Source of the DNA: Dipteris shenzhenensis | Lineage: Eukaryota; Polypodiophyta; Polypodiopsida; Gleicheniales | Strand: one strand, 5' to 3' | Length of the DNA stretch: 64,000 bases | Assembly: GCA_047967505.1 (NCBI GenBank) | Contig: CM106538.1 | Part shown: piece after piece, positions 1-10,837 of the stretch | Layout of the letters: each line of letters starts with the position of its first letter | How positions within the stretch are numbered: the first letter of the stretch is position 1 | The notes under the pieces: generated by a model | Told to the model about the DNA's origin: nothing | Seen by the model: only the letters and a program-made list of their open reading frames with translations | Database searches by the model: none | Position numbers and translations under genes: made by a program

Positions 1-774
1 GTCCCCTTGATTCACCCATCACCTCGTGTGAAGACAAAATAGAAAGTGCTTGGGGGGGGTCTCATTCCTTACCAAGTTTTCTTCTCCCTTTGAAACATAT
101 TTCTACCACTTAGAATCAAGAATAAAAGTTCACTTACCCTAACGAATGTCTCTCTCACTCTCCTCTTGTAAATGAACTCCTGTCTCAATATCACATATTA
201 TCCAAAACATTAATCAAGATTTTGCAAAGGAATGGAATAAGAAAGGTATCGTAGCCTCTTCAAAGGGATAGATTTTGTAGACTAAAATTTACACAAAAAT
301 TGTGATCTAGGTTTCTCTCATCTCAGTGAAATAAAAATCTACTTTCTCTCAAAATTACTCACACAAGTGGAATGGAAGAGCACTCTAAATCTAATAACCA
401 ATTAATACATCCTAGTGAACACATTTCTATACATAATATGTGCATGGCCTAGGGACCGTATGAATGGGATACCTCAATACCTCTGTGAAAACTTTGGTGA
501 CTCTCACTGTGAAAACTTTTTCACTTGGGGAAATCTTGTTTCAAGATCATTAGGGGAGAAATGGGGTCTCAAAAGGGCCTCGTAAGGAATGGATTAGGGG
601 CTCAGTTATGAAACTTAATCTCATCCTATGTGGAGGGGTCATAATGGAGGGTCAAGTGGTTTTGCTAAGCTGGAGGTGGTTTTACAAGAAATAAAGAGGG
701 AGGGGTCAAAAAAACATCTAACAAGTTCTAAAAATATGTAAGCAGTCAACCTATATGGATACATGATTGCTTGT
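1..774. other. No recognisable feature
   Basis: I see no open frame of useful length, no repeat and no domain here. It is moderately AT-rich non-coding DNA, probably decayed repeat sequence. Confidence 0.5.
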
Positions 775-1004
775 TGGCTTGGTAGTAAGGGCCCATGGGT
801 GGGAGCTACATGGTCGCGGGTTCAAATCTTGTCAGGCGCCTTTATAATTTTGGAGGGTGGCGAGTTTGGTGGGCGCCCAAGGTGCAGCTGCCTATCCACA
901 TGGTAGGACCACGTGAGGCACGTTTATATTTTTGGAGGGTGGCGAGTTTGGTGGGCGCCCAAGGTGCAGCTGCTTGTCCACATGGTAGGACTGCGTGAGG
1001 TGTG
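775..1004 (+). mobile_element. Possible tRNA-derived SINE head
   Basis: TGGCTTGGTAGT (775-786) resembles a Pol III A box, and GGTTCAAATCT (819-829) is a good B box about 44 bases downstream, the spacing seen in tRNAs and tRNA-derived SINEs. No cloverleaf acceptor stem is evident, so this is not a functional tRNA gene. The sequence runs directly into an 82-bp tandem repeat. No terminal A- or T-rich tail or target duplication could be defined, so the 3' limit is arbitrary. Confidence 0.4.
841..1004. repeat. 82-bp tandem duplication
   Basis: Two head-to-tail units, 841-922 and 923-1004, share a GGAGGGTGGCGAGTTTGGTG core followed by GGGCGCCCAAGGTGCAGCTG, with only a few substitutions between them. 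Overlapping short ORFs on both strands are products of the duplication, not genes. Confidence 0.9.
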
Positions 1005-3389
1005 GCGTGCTCTCTGCCCACTGTACTCATGGGGGCTAGCCACTTGCAGCCCCCCTTTTTGACCTTTGGGGTATGCCATAAATGCACCCCTTCCCCACAT
1101 TTTGAATTTTGGGGACACATGGCAGCACACAGTTCTCCCTCCCCACTCTTGTGGTTTTCTTTCCCAAATCCATGGTATTCTTTCCCTCTTTTTCAAATTG
1201 AAACCACCTTTTTCAAATTGAAACCACCTATGACCTAAGCAGAGTAAATGCCACAAGCCACCTCAACATACCATTGCCCCACACCTTCGCTATGACGTGC
1301 ATATGTCATAAGCTCACATTAATGTCATCGGCTAAGTTCGCAAATCTTTCATGTATGCAGTTCCATCTTCAAGCCCTAAGACATTATGACTCCAAGTCTA
1401 GAGAAATCAACTGTATTCTTCTTCATCAAATTTATATTTGATCCAAGAGGACAACACCAATCTATGATTGAAACTCCACTTTGTTTAGATTTAAAACCCT
1501 TTAGTGTAACAATTGATTCCCACTCTCTGGGGTCCCACTAAAGATACTTTATGGGGACACCTCCATAGAGCCACAACCTCCATGAACCCGAAATATAAAG
1601 ACGAGGGATTGGATCTATATGTCAAGCAGAGTCCTTGCCCTATTCTACATAGCCTATGATCCTGTCAGGCTGAAATGGTGTGCCCAAAATAATATCATCT
1701 GATGAAATAGACAACTTGCCACTTGAATGAGGAAATAGGCAAACCCTTATTTTGACCCCAAGGGGTTAACAATTATGTGTTCTCAATTTCTTAAATATTT
1801 ACTATGTGTTCTCACTTATGCATATGGTTGAATCAAGAAACAATACAGTGAAGGATTTATGCATATGGTCCTATAGAATGTATTATGAGTGCTTTATTGA
1901 TCAAGTATCGCAATCAATAATTCGATAAACAAATACTATGGACAGTAAAACCAAGGAATAGAAAATAAATTCCAAGGAAAAAGCCAATCATGCGGCAAAC
2001 AATCAATGCTATAACAACTTTGCAGCTGTATGCCTCACCTTTTCTCCACCAAGTGCCCTTTACCAAGGGCGTGAGATTCTCCAAGAACATACTTTGAGAT
2101 ATCTCAACTTAGCTTTACTCAATTGGACATCAGTATGCCCTTGGTCATTGTTATGTCCATTTTTGACTAGCATTAGCCTTGTTATGATTGACCTTTGGTG
2201 GCTAGACTAACACTCATTTACTCTCCACTATCAACTTGGATGTGCCAGGTTACACAAACTGCTTGTGATTATTGACATGAATCATGATATGGATGATGCA
2301 TGTCCCTAGCTACTTGCAACAGTGACAAGTGATCATTCCCTCCTTGTCGGCTTGTGATCAATTATATATTTAGTCTTTTAAGCTTGCATGATCACTATGA
2401 AAAAAATTTATGTAACCTTATCAATGTGTGCAGTGTTACATTAGTATACTCATTGTTTTGTGTTGGTACCCAAAGAAATTCCCTTGACTTTTGAAAATGT
2501 TTATTCTACAAATTCTTTTATTGCAAGTATTTCCGACTTGAATCTCCATGCAAGTTGACAAATTATTGGGGTCTTGTGAGAGCTCCTATGAGCTCACAAC
2601 TCAATAATCTTAGCTCAAGAATTAAATCTTTAAGGATTAGTTATATGCTTAGAATAAGACACGCATACAAGCTCTTAAAGAGTGGGAGGCTGGATTGGCT
2701 CCTAGGCTGAAAGAGTATTTATCTCAATGATGAAACATGTGTAGGAGCTTTTAAGAGTATTAATCTATATTCTTGGAATGAGATGTTAGAAGCTCTTAAG
2801 AGTGAAGGCCATGATGCAACATGCAATCTCAAAAGCTCACTAGAATTATCAATATTCTTATAAGCTTATGAAATCTCTTGAAACTGGAAAGTAGATCTCT
2901 TGAAACCTACGCATACTTGAAGATAAGTTGAAGACTATGTAATGGAGGACAAGATTATTGGCTCTTTCCCATGGCTTTCGCAATAGGAAGAGTAGGGTAT
3001 ACTTAGTATGTAGGGTTCCGAGGCTTTTTGTTACCTACAGATATATCGGGGTTGTCGTTTGTAGTATACGTGTAGCTTAGGACCTCGAGTCGTATTCCGG
3101 TGAGAGACGTAGGCTTAAGTGTGGTAAGCAAACATAGTGCATGCATGTGTGAAAGGAACGTGCATCATCATGGTTGAGGTAATGAAGGCTTTTGCCTTCA
3201 TTAGGGGTTGCAAGGTTTATTAGGAGTTTAAGGGTCAGAGGGAGGTTCAGGGTTTAGAAGGAGGTTCCAAGGTTTACAAGGAGTTCCAGAGTTTAGAAGA
3301 GGTTCTAGAGTTTAGAAGGAGGATCCAAGGTTCAGGGTAGAGTACATGGTGGAGAACTCGTCTCCCTCATAGATCATGGAGGTCAAGGG
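1005..3389. other. Non-coding DNA without clear features
   Basis: I found no coding domain, LTR pair or convincing repeat. From about 2570 to 2960 a loose vocabulary of AGCTCTTAAGAG-like words recurs without a fixed period. From about 3180 to 3330 GGTTC/GAGGTTC words recur in the same way. These may be decayed tandem repeats. Confidence 0.4.
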
Positions 3390-3439
3390 TTAAGGAACTA
3401 AGGATTTAGGGGGAGCATAGGAGTGGGAGAGGAAGAAGG

Positions 3440-3595
3440 TGTAAGAGCATGGGGGGAAAGAAGATAGAGGAGAAGAGAGGAGGAGGAAGGAGGAGGAGGA
3501 GAAGGAGGAGGAGGGAAGAGGAGGAGGAGAAGGGAGGAGGAGGAGGAGGAGGAGGAGGAGAAGGAGGAGGAGGGAGGAGGAGAGGGAGAGGATGG
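3440..3595. repeat. Polypurine (GGA/GAA) tract
   Basis: The plus strand here is almost purely purine, made of AGG, AGA and GGA triplets. Long ORFs on both strands through this tract encode poly-Arg/Glu/Gly or poly-Leu/Ser/Pro and are composition artefacts. Confidence 0.9.
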
Positions 3596-3784
3596 GTTGC
3601 AAGGTTAGAGGACAGGGGAGGAGGTGTTGCAAGATTAGGACACGCTTTTGGATGTGGAGTGCAAGGAAGCATGGACACTTGAGACAATTTCTTGGAATAC
3701 CAAAGTAGAACTCAACACAATGCCCACACTCTCCCCAAAGAGTGTGGGCTTCATTCCATTATGGGGTATTTATACAAGTTGGAG

Positions 3785-3925
3785 AGCTTCTCTCTCTGCA
3801 TGTAGGAATTGTAAGACATTCTCTCTCTACATGTAGAACTTGCACATAGGAGTTGCATGTAGGAGTTGCAAGTTGCATGTAGGAGTTACATGTTGTATGT
3901 AGAACTCACATGTTGCATGTGAGAG
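3785..3925. repeat. Degenerate GCATGTAGGAGTT repeats
   Basis: Short words such as GCATGTAGGAGTTGCA, GTATGTAGAACTC and GCATGTAGGAGTTACA recur about every 13-25 bases. They form an imperfect short tandem array and have no coding signal. Confidence 0.6.
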
Positions 3926-4047
3926 AACATACTCCTGGATCCATTTTATTTCCCGTCCTCGGGTTATGGCTTATTGTGAGCATGTAGCTTGGTTGCCATG
4001 TGTGTAATTCAGTGGTTGTGGAACTTGTGTCATGCTAGTCGATCCTG

Positions 4048-4836
4048 CTATAAAGCCTTGGCACCATACAATTTTTTCTTAGTTTCCAGGTAGCTTGTAT
4101 CTACCATTTGTTCGAACAGAGATGCGTGGCGTGCTTCTAAGAAGATGAATCTTTGATAGAGTCGGCTTGTAATCTGAGAATTGATCCGTTCATTGGGATT
4201 GAAAGTGAGTGGAGGCAAATGGCTATTGAGGTGACATGGGACCTCTAGAATGTATTCCAATGTTTTGCATAAGATAGCACTTAGGCAAAGGAAGTGATCA
4301 ATGTTTCCGCGCATTATTTGCTCATGTTGCTGAAGTGCTCGGATCATTGTGCCTTGGATATTCCATTCTACACCAGAGTATGGTTCGATCATTGGCCAAT
4401 TAATGGTGTGATCTTCATCCAAAGTGTGTATGTTGGCTTCCCATCTTTGACGTCATGGAACTGCATAGAACTTGGGATGGGTTCTGAGACATGGAGGTGC
4501 ATGTAGGTTCTCTTTCAAGAAGATTACATCAAAGAGCTTGGGACGGCACCAATCAGGTTGTGGATCCAACTTACTTATCCAATCTTCACTAATTTGACGC
4601 TGATGAAGGTTGGTAGGGAAGTTTTCTAGGGTGACCCATTCCCCTCGAGTTTTCATTTCAGGATATTTGCTCCAAAATTCCTTAATGGGGTTACTGGGAA
4701 GTGGTATCTCATCAAAATCATACCCATCATTGGAATTTGGCATGGGAGTATGAATTGGATTATCTGGATCCTGATATTCAAAATCAAATACTGTGTCTTT
4801 TTTGCTGATGGCAGCACAAGTAGTGTCGGAGGTGAT
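4048..4836 (-). pseudogene. Unidentified ORF, broken by LTR element insertion
   Basis: On the minus strand a frame runs from the insertion point at 4836 down to a stop at 4048. It has one in-frame TGA at 4453-4455. The product has ordinary amino-acid composition, for example YQDPDNPIHTPMPN near the top and WNIQGTMIRALQQHEQIMRG lower down, unlike the low-complexity shadows nearby. I do not recognise the family. It could be the gag-like part of an old retrotransposon or a decayed host gene. The frame is still open where the element at 4837-7481 begins, so that element seems to have landed inside it. Coding sequence upstream of the break would lie beyond 7486, where a Pro/Ser-rich frame continues, but the reading frame there appears shifted. 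Confidence 0.45.
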
Positions 4837-5125
4837 TGTTGGGATATCTCAAGGTGTATGCCTCAGGCACACCTTATGTTTCTATGTGTGAGTACTAGAG
4901 GCACAGTTAGGTGCCCACAAGCACAGTTAGGTGGTGGAAGAGCCACATAGGATGATTGAGAGAATCTAGGAGCAGATTGAGGAGATGATTATGGAGCTCT
5001 GAGGTCATCAGTGATGTCAGTGAGCTTGTATGAGGTGCCTACTTAAGGACCTCACTTTTCTTCATTCTATAAGCAAGTATTCTGATTTTGTGTCCATTCT
5101 ACTCTTTCCTTTCAGTATTCCAACA
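4837..5125 (+). repeat. 5' LTR of copy A
   Basis: It starts TG and ends CA, is 289 bp long and nearly identical to 7193-7481. An internal GCACAGTTAGGTG word occurs twice. A CTATAAGC sequence about 40 bases before the 3' end is a weak TATA-box candidate for the element's own promoter. Confidence 0.95.
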
Positions 5126-5139
5126 CGGTATCAGAGCCC
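5126..5139 (+). other. Primer-binding site (initiator Met tRNA)
   Basis: CGGTATCAGAGCCC lies directly after the LTR. It matches the usual plant TGGTATCAGAGC site, complementary to the 3' end of initiator Met tRNA, except for the first base. The second copy at 58459-58472 has the expected T. Confidence 0.9.
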
Positions 5140-5983
5140 TTTGATCCCCCTTGAGCCCATTTCTGCCACATCATCTTCTTCTTCTTCATCTTCTTCTTCC
5201 CCATCTTCCTCCTTCTTCCCAAAATCTTAGAGAGCTTGGTTCTCCGCCTACAAACAACCATTGCCCAAACCCTCTGAGCTGGAAACTCCTCTAGTATGGG
5301 CGAACTTCCACCTGCAAGCAATTGAAAAAAAAAACGTCTGTGGTGGCTGCCATTCTCCAAACAGCGAATTTCTTCTGTTGCTCAATACTCTCTGCCTGCT
5401 CCGCCATTGCCTGAGCCCTCTTAGGAGTAGATGGGTGACCTCAAGACGAAGATTTTGAGCCATTTTTCAGGTCATTTGGTTTAGTAACGAGGGAGAAATC
5501 GTCAAAACTCAGTTTCAGCCTGTAGCAACTCTCCCAGGCAAAAGTGTGCACCATTTCGTCCAACCTCTGTGTTGGACCTTCTTTGGTATATGAGCTTTCT
5601 TTTGCTTCAGAAAGCCCTCTTTTCCTTGCTTTGAAGAGTGAGCTACAAGCCCTCCAAGTTCAGCTTTTCAGTTTTGACAGTTTTGGACAAGTTTTTGAAG
5701 ATGATGCTACATAAAATGCTACTCTAGCATTTCTGGTTTTTTGAAGCTTTCAATAACTTCAGTACAAGTGTGGATTCAGTTTTGTTTTGACTTGCTAGAC
5801 TTGGTTTTGATTGGAAAGTGTTTATTTCACCCACTTCTATGAAGCATGTAAGAAGAAGCATCATTGTTTGAAATCTAGTCACTACTATTTGCTACATCAA
5901 GTGCTCATATTTTGGAAGTCTTTCAGTTATTTTTGCTTTGTAAGAGAGATAGACACTGCCCAATATCTGGGTTAGACCCTCTC

Positions 5984-6814
5984 ATGGCTACCATATTTAA
6001 TCTTGAGAAGTTCAATGGAAAGGTCTTCCATACATGGCAAATGAAGGTGAAATTTGCATTGATGTGGGAGAACTTATGGGGACTTGTCAAACCTACTCCT
6101 ACCGCTTCTTCTACAGCCTCCAATGCTGGAGAATCCTCAACACCGACACAACCGGCAAGGGATCCAGCTAGAGAAGAAAAAGCATATGGTATAATTGCTC
6201 TTGCTCTAGGTGATGATTATATACACCATATCTCTGACTTGGAGTCTCCTTCGGAAGCTTGGCAGAAGCTAGACATGATTTTTGGTGCAAGCTCTCACAT
6301 CTCTAAACTATCACTTAAAATCTCTTTCTTTGAATTAAAGATGGCAAGTAATACTACTTTAGCTGCTCATGTCAACTATATGCGGAGTCTTATGACTCAA
6401 TTAGCTTCTATCAACTCTCCTATCACCCCTGATGATGCTATGGCAGTGTTACTTAAGAGTATGCCTGAAAGTTTTGATCACATTGTTAGCACTTTGAAGA
6501 ATCTTCCCAATCCTAACCTTGAAGGCATTATCTCTGCTCTCCAAGAAGAAGAAAGGCATATGGAGCTAAGGAAAGGCAATGACACTGCTTATGCTGTAAA
6601 AGTCAAGAAGGGCAAGTATACTCCTTGCAATCACTGTGGAAAGACAAATCACCTTTCAAAGGACTGCTTCAAAGTTAATCCATGCAAGCACTGTGGCAAG
6701 AACAACCATCATGAGAAGTTTTGCAGAGCCAAAGCAAAGACAGAAAATGCAAATCTACTTACAGTTAATGAGCCTCCACAAGATGAGGCATCCTTTGAAG
6801 ATTATGCATTTTAA
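5984..6814 (+). CDS. gag: Ty1/copia-type Gag of copy A
   Basis: Intact frame of 276 residues. The N-terminal part (FNGKVFHTWQMKVKFAL, then a segment on to SLMTQLASINSPI) matches the UBN2/DUF4219-type Gag of plant copia elements, which forms the particle shell. Two CCHC zinc knuckles follow near the C-terminus, CNHCGKTNHLSKDC and CKHCGKNNHHEKFC, which bind RNA. I chose the ATG at 5984 rather than the in-frame one at 5912 because only the former is kept in the second copy (57608 on the minus strand), where the upstream frame is closed. The 850-base leader includes a TTC-rich tract at 5169-5220. The frame ends in an acidic tail (DEASFEDYAF). No pol gene follows. Confidence 0.93.
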   Translation: MATIFNLEKFNGKVFHTWQMKVKFALMWENLWGLVKPTPTASSTASNAGESSTPTQPARDPAREEKAYGIIALALGDDYIHHISDLESPSEAWQKLDMIFGASSHISKLSLKISFFELKMASNTTLAAHVNYMRSLMTQLASINSPITPDDAMAVLLKSMPESFDHIVSTLKNLPNPNLEGIISALQEEERHMELRKGNDTAYAVKVKKGKYTPCNHCGKTNHLSKDCFKVNPCKHCGKNNHHEKFCRAKAKTENANLLTVNEPPQDEASFEDYAF

Positions 6815-7178
6815 ACACATCTCTATGTATGCTCCAGATCTCTCTTTTTATGTCAAGGTACTCAGCCTGGATAGTCCTCCAAAATGAATGAAAATAAACT
6901 ATTGTGTTTTGTGTGTTTTGTAAACACCTCTGGTCACCTTATGATGTAGGCCATGTGTATGTTTTGTTCCATGGTACCTCCTACAGACATTGTGTGCATG
7001 TACATGCAGGGGAGATAACCATTGGAAAGCCTTTTTGTATCCCTTTTGTTTAAACCTTACACCCAAGGGAACCCTTGCTAGCATGAGAACCTAGCCATAG
7101 ATTTATCCTTGACCACCATGAGATGGAATGAGAAACTATGAGACTAGATGTATCCTTGACATAGCCTGAGGCATTTCC

Positions 7179-7192
7179 TTGAGGGGGGGTTT
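7179..7192 (+). other. Polypurine tract of copy A
   Basis: TTGAGGGGGGGTTT sits immediately upstream of the 3' LTR, where plus-strand DNA synthesis is primed. The minus-strand copy has the matching CTTGAGGGGGGGTT beside its 3' LTR. Confidence 0.85.
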
Positions 7193-7481
7193 TGTTGGGA
7201 TATCTCAAGGTGTATGCCTCAGGCACACCTTATGTTTCTATGTGTGAGTGCTAGAGGCACAGTTAGGTGCCCACAAGCACAGTTAGGTGGTGAAAGAGCC
7301 ACATAGGATGATTGAGAGAATCTAGGAGCAGATTGAGGAGATGATTGTGGAGCTCTGAGGTCATCAGTGATGTCAGTGAGCTTGTATGAGGTGCCTACTT
7401 AAGGACCTCACTTTTCTTCATTCTATAAGCAAGTATTCTGATTTTGTGTCCACTCTACTCTTTCCTTTCAGTATTCCAACA
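7193..7481 (+). repeat. 3' LTR of copy A
   Basis: It is 289 bp and differs from the 5' LTR at about four sites (A/G, G/A, A/G and T/C). It is followed by the target duplication GTGAT at 7482-7486. Confidence 0.95.
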
Positions 7482-7486
7482 GTGAT

Positions 7487-8098
7487 GACATAGCAGGGAG
7501 AGAATCTGGGGACATGGGGGAGAAATATGGAAGAGTATTAGTTGTGGAAGGGGGAGCAGAGGGGAGGGGGGAAGGATTGGGCAAATGGTTTGAGAAGCTT
7601 GGTAATCCTCGAGGGTAGGATTAGCAAGGGGAGGGAAGAAGCTAGGTGTGAGGGGCTTGTAAGTTTGTGACTGTTGGGTTAGTTGAAAATGGTGAGAGGC
7701 ATGAGCAAAGAGACGATGAAGGGAATAGATGTTAGGATGAAGCTCAGGGAAGGTTAAGAGGGTGGTAGCTGGAAGAGTTGAGTCTTTGGGTAGTTTTTGA
7801 CTATAACAATGGAGTGGTGATTCTCAATGCTTTCAACTTCTTTTGCTATGCAAATGATGAGGAGTACAATATCTTGAAGCTATTATGTGCATTTCCAATT
7901 GTGACAAGGGTAATTCTTGAATGCATGTATACACGATGTTTTCATGGTGCTGGTTGGTCACTTATTTTTGAAGATTTTGTTGAGGATCACATTGTGGAGG
8001 GTTTTCAACAAGTGGTTATGCACAATAAGTTGGTCTTGGTATACTAAAGCTCTGTGGGATCTTGTTTGGATCTTGGTGTTTCCTTTTTGTGTTTCATC
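7487..8098. other. Flank between copy A and the gypsy remnant
   Basis: The first 150 bases are G/A-rich on the plus strand and read as Pro/Ser-rich sequence on the minus strand, possibly the upstream part of the ORF broken at 4836. The rest has no recognisable domain. It may include the decayed leader of the gypsy element that starts at 8099. Confidence 0.4.
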
Positions 8099-10426
8099 AT
8101 GGTGAAGATTGCAATGTTTCAAGGGACCCAAGGGGAAGACCCGGAGTCTTATCTTTGGGATTTGGTTCGAGGATGCCGGCTTTCTGATGGTCCATGAAGG
8201 ATCGAGCAAAGATTTTGCCTGATTTTCTTGAAGGTGTAGCCTTGAGTTGGCATGAGGCCTTACTAAACTCTACCAAGGAGGACTGGGACCAAGTGGTGGT
8301 TGCAATGAAGTAGAGATTTGGGGAAGTAGAGTCGCCAAATGCTTTGATGTTGCAGTTGGACTAGTTCTATCAAGGAGAGGGTGAGATGTGGCAATCCGAT
8401 ATGAAACTTTATGGACAAAGCATGAAAGGGCAGCTTTGCGAGCTATGGCATTTGCATCATTGGCCCCTCAAAGTCTCGTAGGGATGGAGCGCTTAAAGAT
8501 GAGCAAATTTGTTATGGCTTTGGATCCTCGTCTTTACTCAAAAGTGATGAGTAAAGATCCAACAACATACATGGAGGCACTTCGCATTGCGACCAAGAAA
8601 GAAGCTTCTCTAAAGATCGAATCCTCTTTTGTGTCTTCAATAGCTTCAACTTCTAAGGTGGAGGTAATGGCACTCCTCAGGTACCAAAGCCTCTAAGTTA
8701 GATCATAATATCTCCCAATTTATGGCAGAGTTTGCTGATTTGAAATTGCATTTGATTAATGCATGACAACCTAGAGCACCAAAGAGTGAGGATAGTCCTT
8801 GAGATAAGAGTGGGGTCACTTGCCTATGAATGTAATGAAAAATGTCACTATCGCCCCGAGTGTCCTAGATTGAGAAAGAAAGAAGAAAAACAAGTATCCT
8901 TGTTAGAAGCTTCTTTAGGGGATGAGGAAAGAGAGGTAATGATGGCTAAATAGGGGCGTGGTAAAACAAAAGAAGAAGAAGAAAGCAAGGTAGAAGTAGA
9001 TGAGGAGCATCAGGAAGAGGAACACTATAGTAAGAAAAAGAAGGCATCTAGAAGGAGAATTAGCCACTCAGACTTTCCTTTAGGACAAGGCATTGGAAGC
9101 TATGACTTGTTGTCCGATGTTAAAGAAAAGGAAGTTCATATCACCTTTGGTCATTTACTTGCTTTGTCTCCAAAACTATGAAAGGAATGGTGAAAGCTAG
9201 CAAGCACAAGAGTGTCAAAGAAGAAAAGTGCCATTCCTGTTGTTCAAAAGGTAGATATAGATGTTGGTGATGACGTACCTATGGTTAATGTGATCATTAA
9301 TGGTTAAGTGATTTCTAATGTGTACATTGATGGAGGTGCATTGATTAATGTCATGATCGAGAAGACCATGATAGATGCTGGTTTAAAATACTCTAATACT
9401 ACCTCTCCTTATCACATCAAATTGGCTAACAACACTAGGGTAAAGACCTTGGGAGTTGTGAAGAATCTAGAACTGGATGTATGTGGAATTTCTGTGCGGA
9501 CTACTTTTCAGGTGATCCCTATCAAGCCAGATGCACGTGCAAGGTGAAGGCTATTCAAAAGTGGGATACTGGAGAATTGATTTTGCAGGGAAACAATAAG
9601 AAGGTGCACTGTAACATCAAAAGTCCCAAAAAGGAAGTTGTCAAGGAGGAGTCTTCAACATCAAAGAGTTCAAGCTCTGACTTAATCGATGAAGAAGAAG
9701 AGACAGGGTGTAGCTCTGAGGAATCCAGCTCTGAGGGTGAGGTGGAAGGAGTGGCCTTTGGTCTTTGTCTTAGTGCTGATCGGGATGAGTCAGGAGGGAA
9801 CAAGGTGGTGGTACAAGAAGATCCTATAGAGACACTTCATGTGGAGGATGTGGAGCACACTAAACGATGCCAATGCAATGAAGAGCTTCTTGATGATTCT
9901 CTATCAAGTAGTGAGAAGCTCCAATACTTGGATATGTTGGATGATTTTCCATGTCTCTTTGGAACAAGCTATTCATAGGTTCAACCAGTCTCTCTTGTGG
10001 AGCACAAGATTGAGTAAAAGCTAGAAAGCAAGCGAGTTGTGCAACGCTTAAGGAAATTGGGGGTGATCCAAGCTGAGGCACTAAAGAAAGAGCTAACACA
10101 ACTATTTGAGGTGGGATTCATCTTTCGTGCTAATGATTTAGAATGGATATCTCCTGTAGTTGTCACACCAAAGAAAGGAAATAAGTGGCAGGTTTGTGTG
10201 GACTTTTGCACTAAGAGGGATCATTTTCCTTTGCCATTCCAAGATGAAATACTAGACCAAGTAGCAGGGCATGAGATGTATTTTGTGTGTGATGGGTATT
10301 CTGGGTACTTTCAAATTCTTATTCGGGAGGAAGATCAAAAGAAAACATCATTTGTCACACCTTGGGGAGTTTTTGCTTACAGAGTGATGCCTTTTGGGTT
10401 GACCAATGCACCAGCTATATTTCAAA
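8099..10426 (+). pseudogene. Ty3/gypsy gag-protease-RT, 5' part
   Basis: A decayed Ty3/gypsy polyprotein with many stops and frameshifts. Gag begins at an ATG at 8099 (MVKIAMFQGTQGEDPESYLW), continues with a DFLEGVALSWHEAL-type segment, and has an eroded zinc knuckle (CHYRPEC) near 8850. A retropepsin-like VYIDGGALINVMIE lies near 9320. The reverse transcriptase starts around 10000 and shows VVTPKKGNKWQVCVDF, the D-G-Y-S-G-Y-F-Q-I catalytic segment and MPFGLTNAPAIFQ just before 10426. There the CACTA element interrupts it, and the remainder resumes at 19965. At least two in-frame stops (9976 and near 10018) precede the RT. No LTR pair was found. Confidence 0.88.
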
Positions 10427-10522
10427 CACTACTACACACGCATCCTATTGCGACGTTTACGTACCGACGTTTAGCGCCCGCTTAGCGCTAATCGTCGCTA
10501 TAAAAATCGGGTTTCGTAAATC

Positions 10523-10639
10523 GTCGCTATATAGCGACTTTTGCCAAAAGTCGCTATATAGCGACTTTCTTATGTCGCTATATAGCGACTCTTGAACATC
10601 GCTATATAGCGACATTCCTAAAAGTCGCTATATAGCGAC
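10523..10639. repeat. Left cluster of five GTCGCTATATAGCGAC palindromes
   Basis: Copies start at 10523, 10550, 10574, 10598 and 10624, spaced 24-27 bases. Four are perfect 16-bp self-complementary sequences; the one at 10598 begins ATCGC. Half-sites lie just outside, near 10490 and 10658. In En/Spm the subterminal repeats are bound by the element's own DNA-binding protein; the same role here is inference. Confidence 0.95.
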
Positions 10640-10837
10640 ACTGAGACAAAATATTATAGCGACGTTTTTACAGAGAGGTTTTTTTTTTTTTTTAGGCCTT
10701 AAAATTTAGTTTTTTCCAATGACAAAATTTTTTAAATTTTCATACATGTTTGAGCTCATAGAGAATAAAAAAATGAGAGCATGTACACCAAGCCTTTGAA
10801 GCTCATATATTCATGTCCAAGTTTGAGATGAGAAAAA

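Larger units (their letters stand above)
4837..7481 (+). mobile_element. Complete gag-only LTR retrotransposon (TR-GAG type, copy A)
   Basis: Two 289-bp LTRs (4837-5125 and 7193-7481) beginning TGTTGGGATATC and ending CAACA enclose a 2.07-kb interior. The element is flanked by a perfect 5-bp target duplication GTGAT (4832-4836 and 7482-7486). A primer-binding site follows the 5' LTR and a G-rich polypurine tract precedes the 3' LTR. The interior encodes only a Ty1/copia-like Gag; no protease, integrase, reverse transcriptase or RNase H is present. That is the structure known in plants as a terminal-repeat element with a Gag domain, which depends on enzymes from other elements. The two LTRs differ at about 4 of 289 positions by eye, so it is fairly young. 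A second copy lies at 56304-58760. Confidence 0.95.

Noticed and set aside
775-830. Functional tRNA gene
   Set aside because: A and B boxes are present but no acceptor stem or anticodon arm pairing is evident.
3390-3687. Overlapping ORFs of 77-93 codons on both strands
   Set aside because: They are poly-Leu/Ser/Pro or poly-Arg/Glu/Gly readings of a GGA-rich tract.
10430-10435. Alternative CACTA left border a few bases to the right
   Set aside because: Only the border at 10427 gives a matching AAA duplication and restores the host RT frame.
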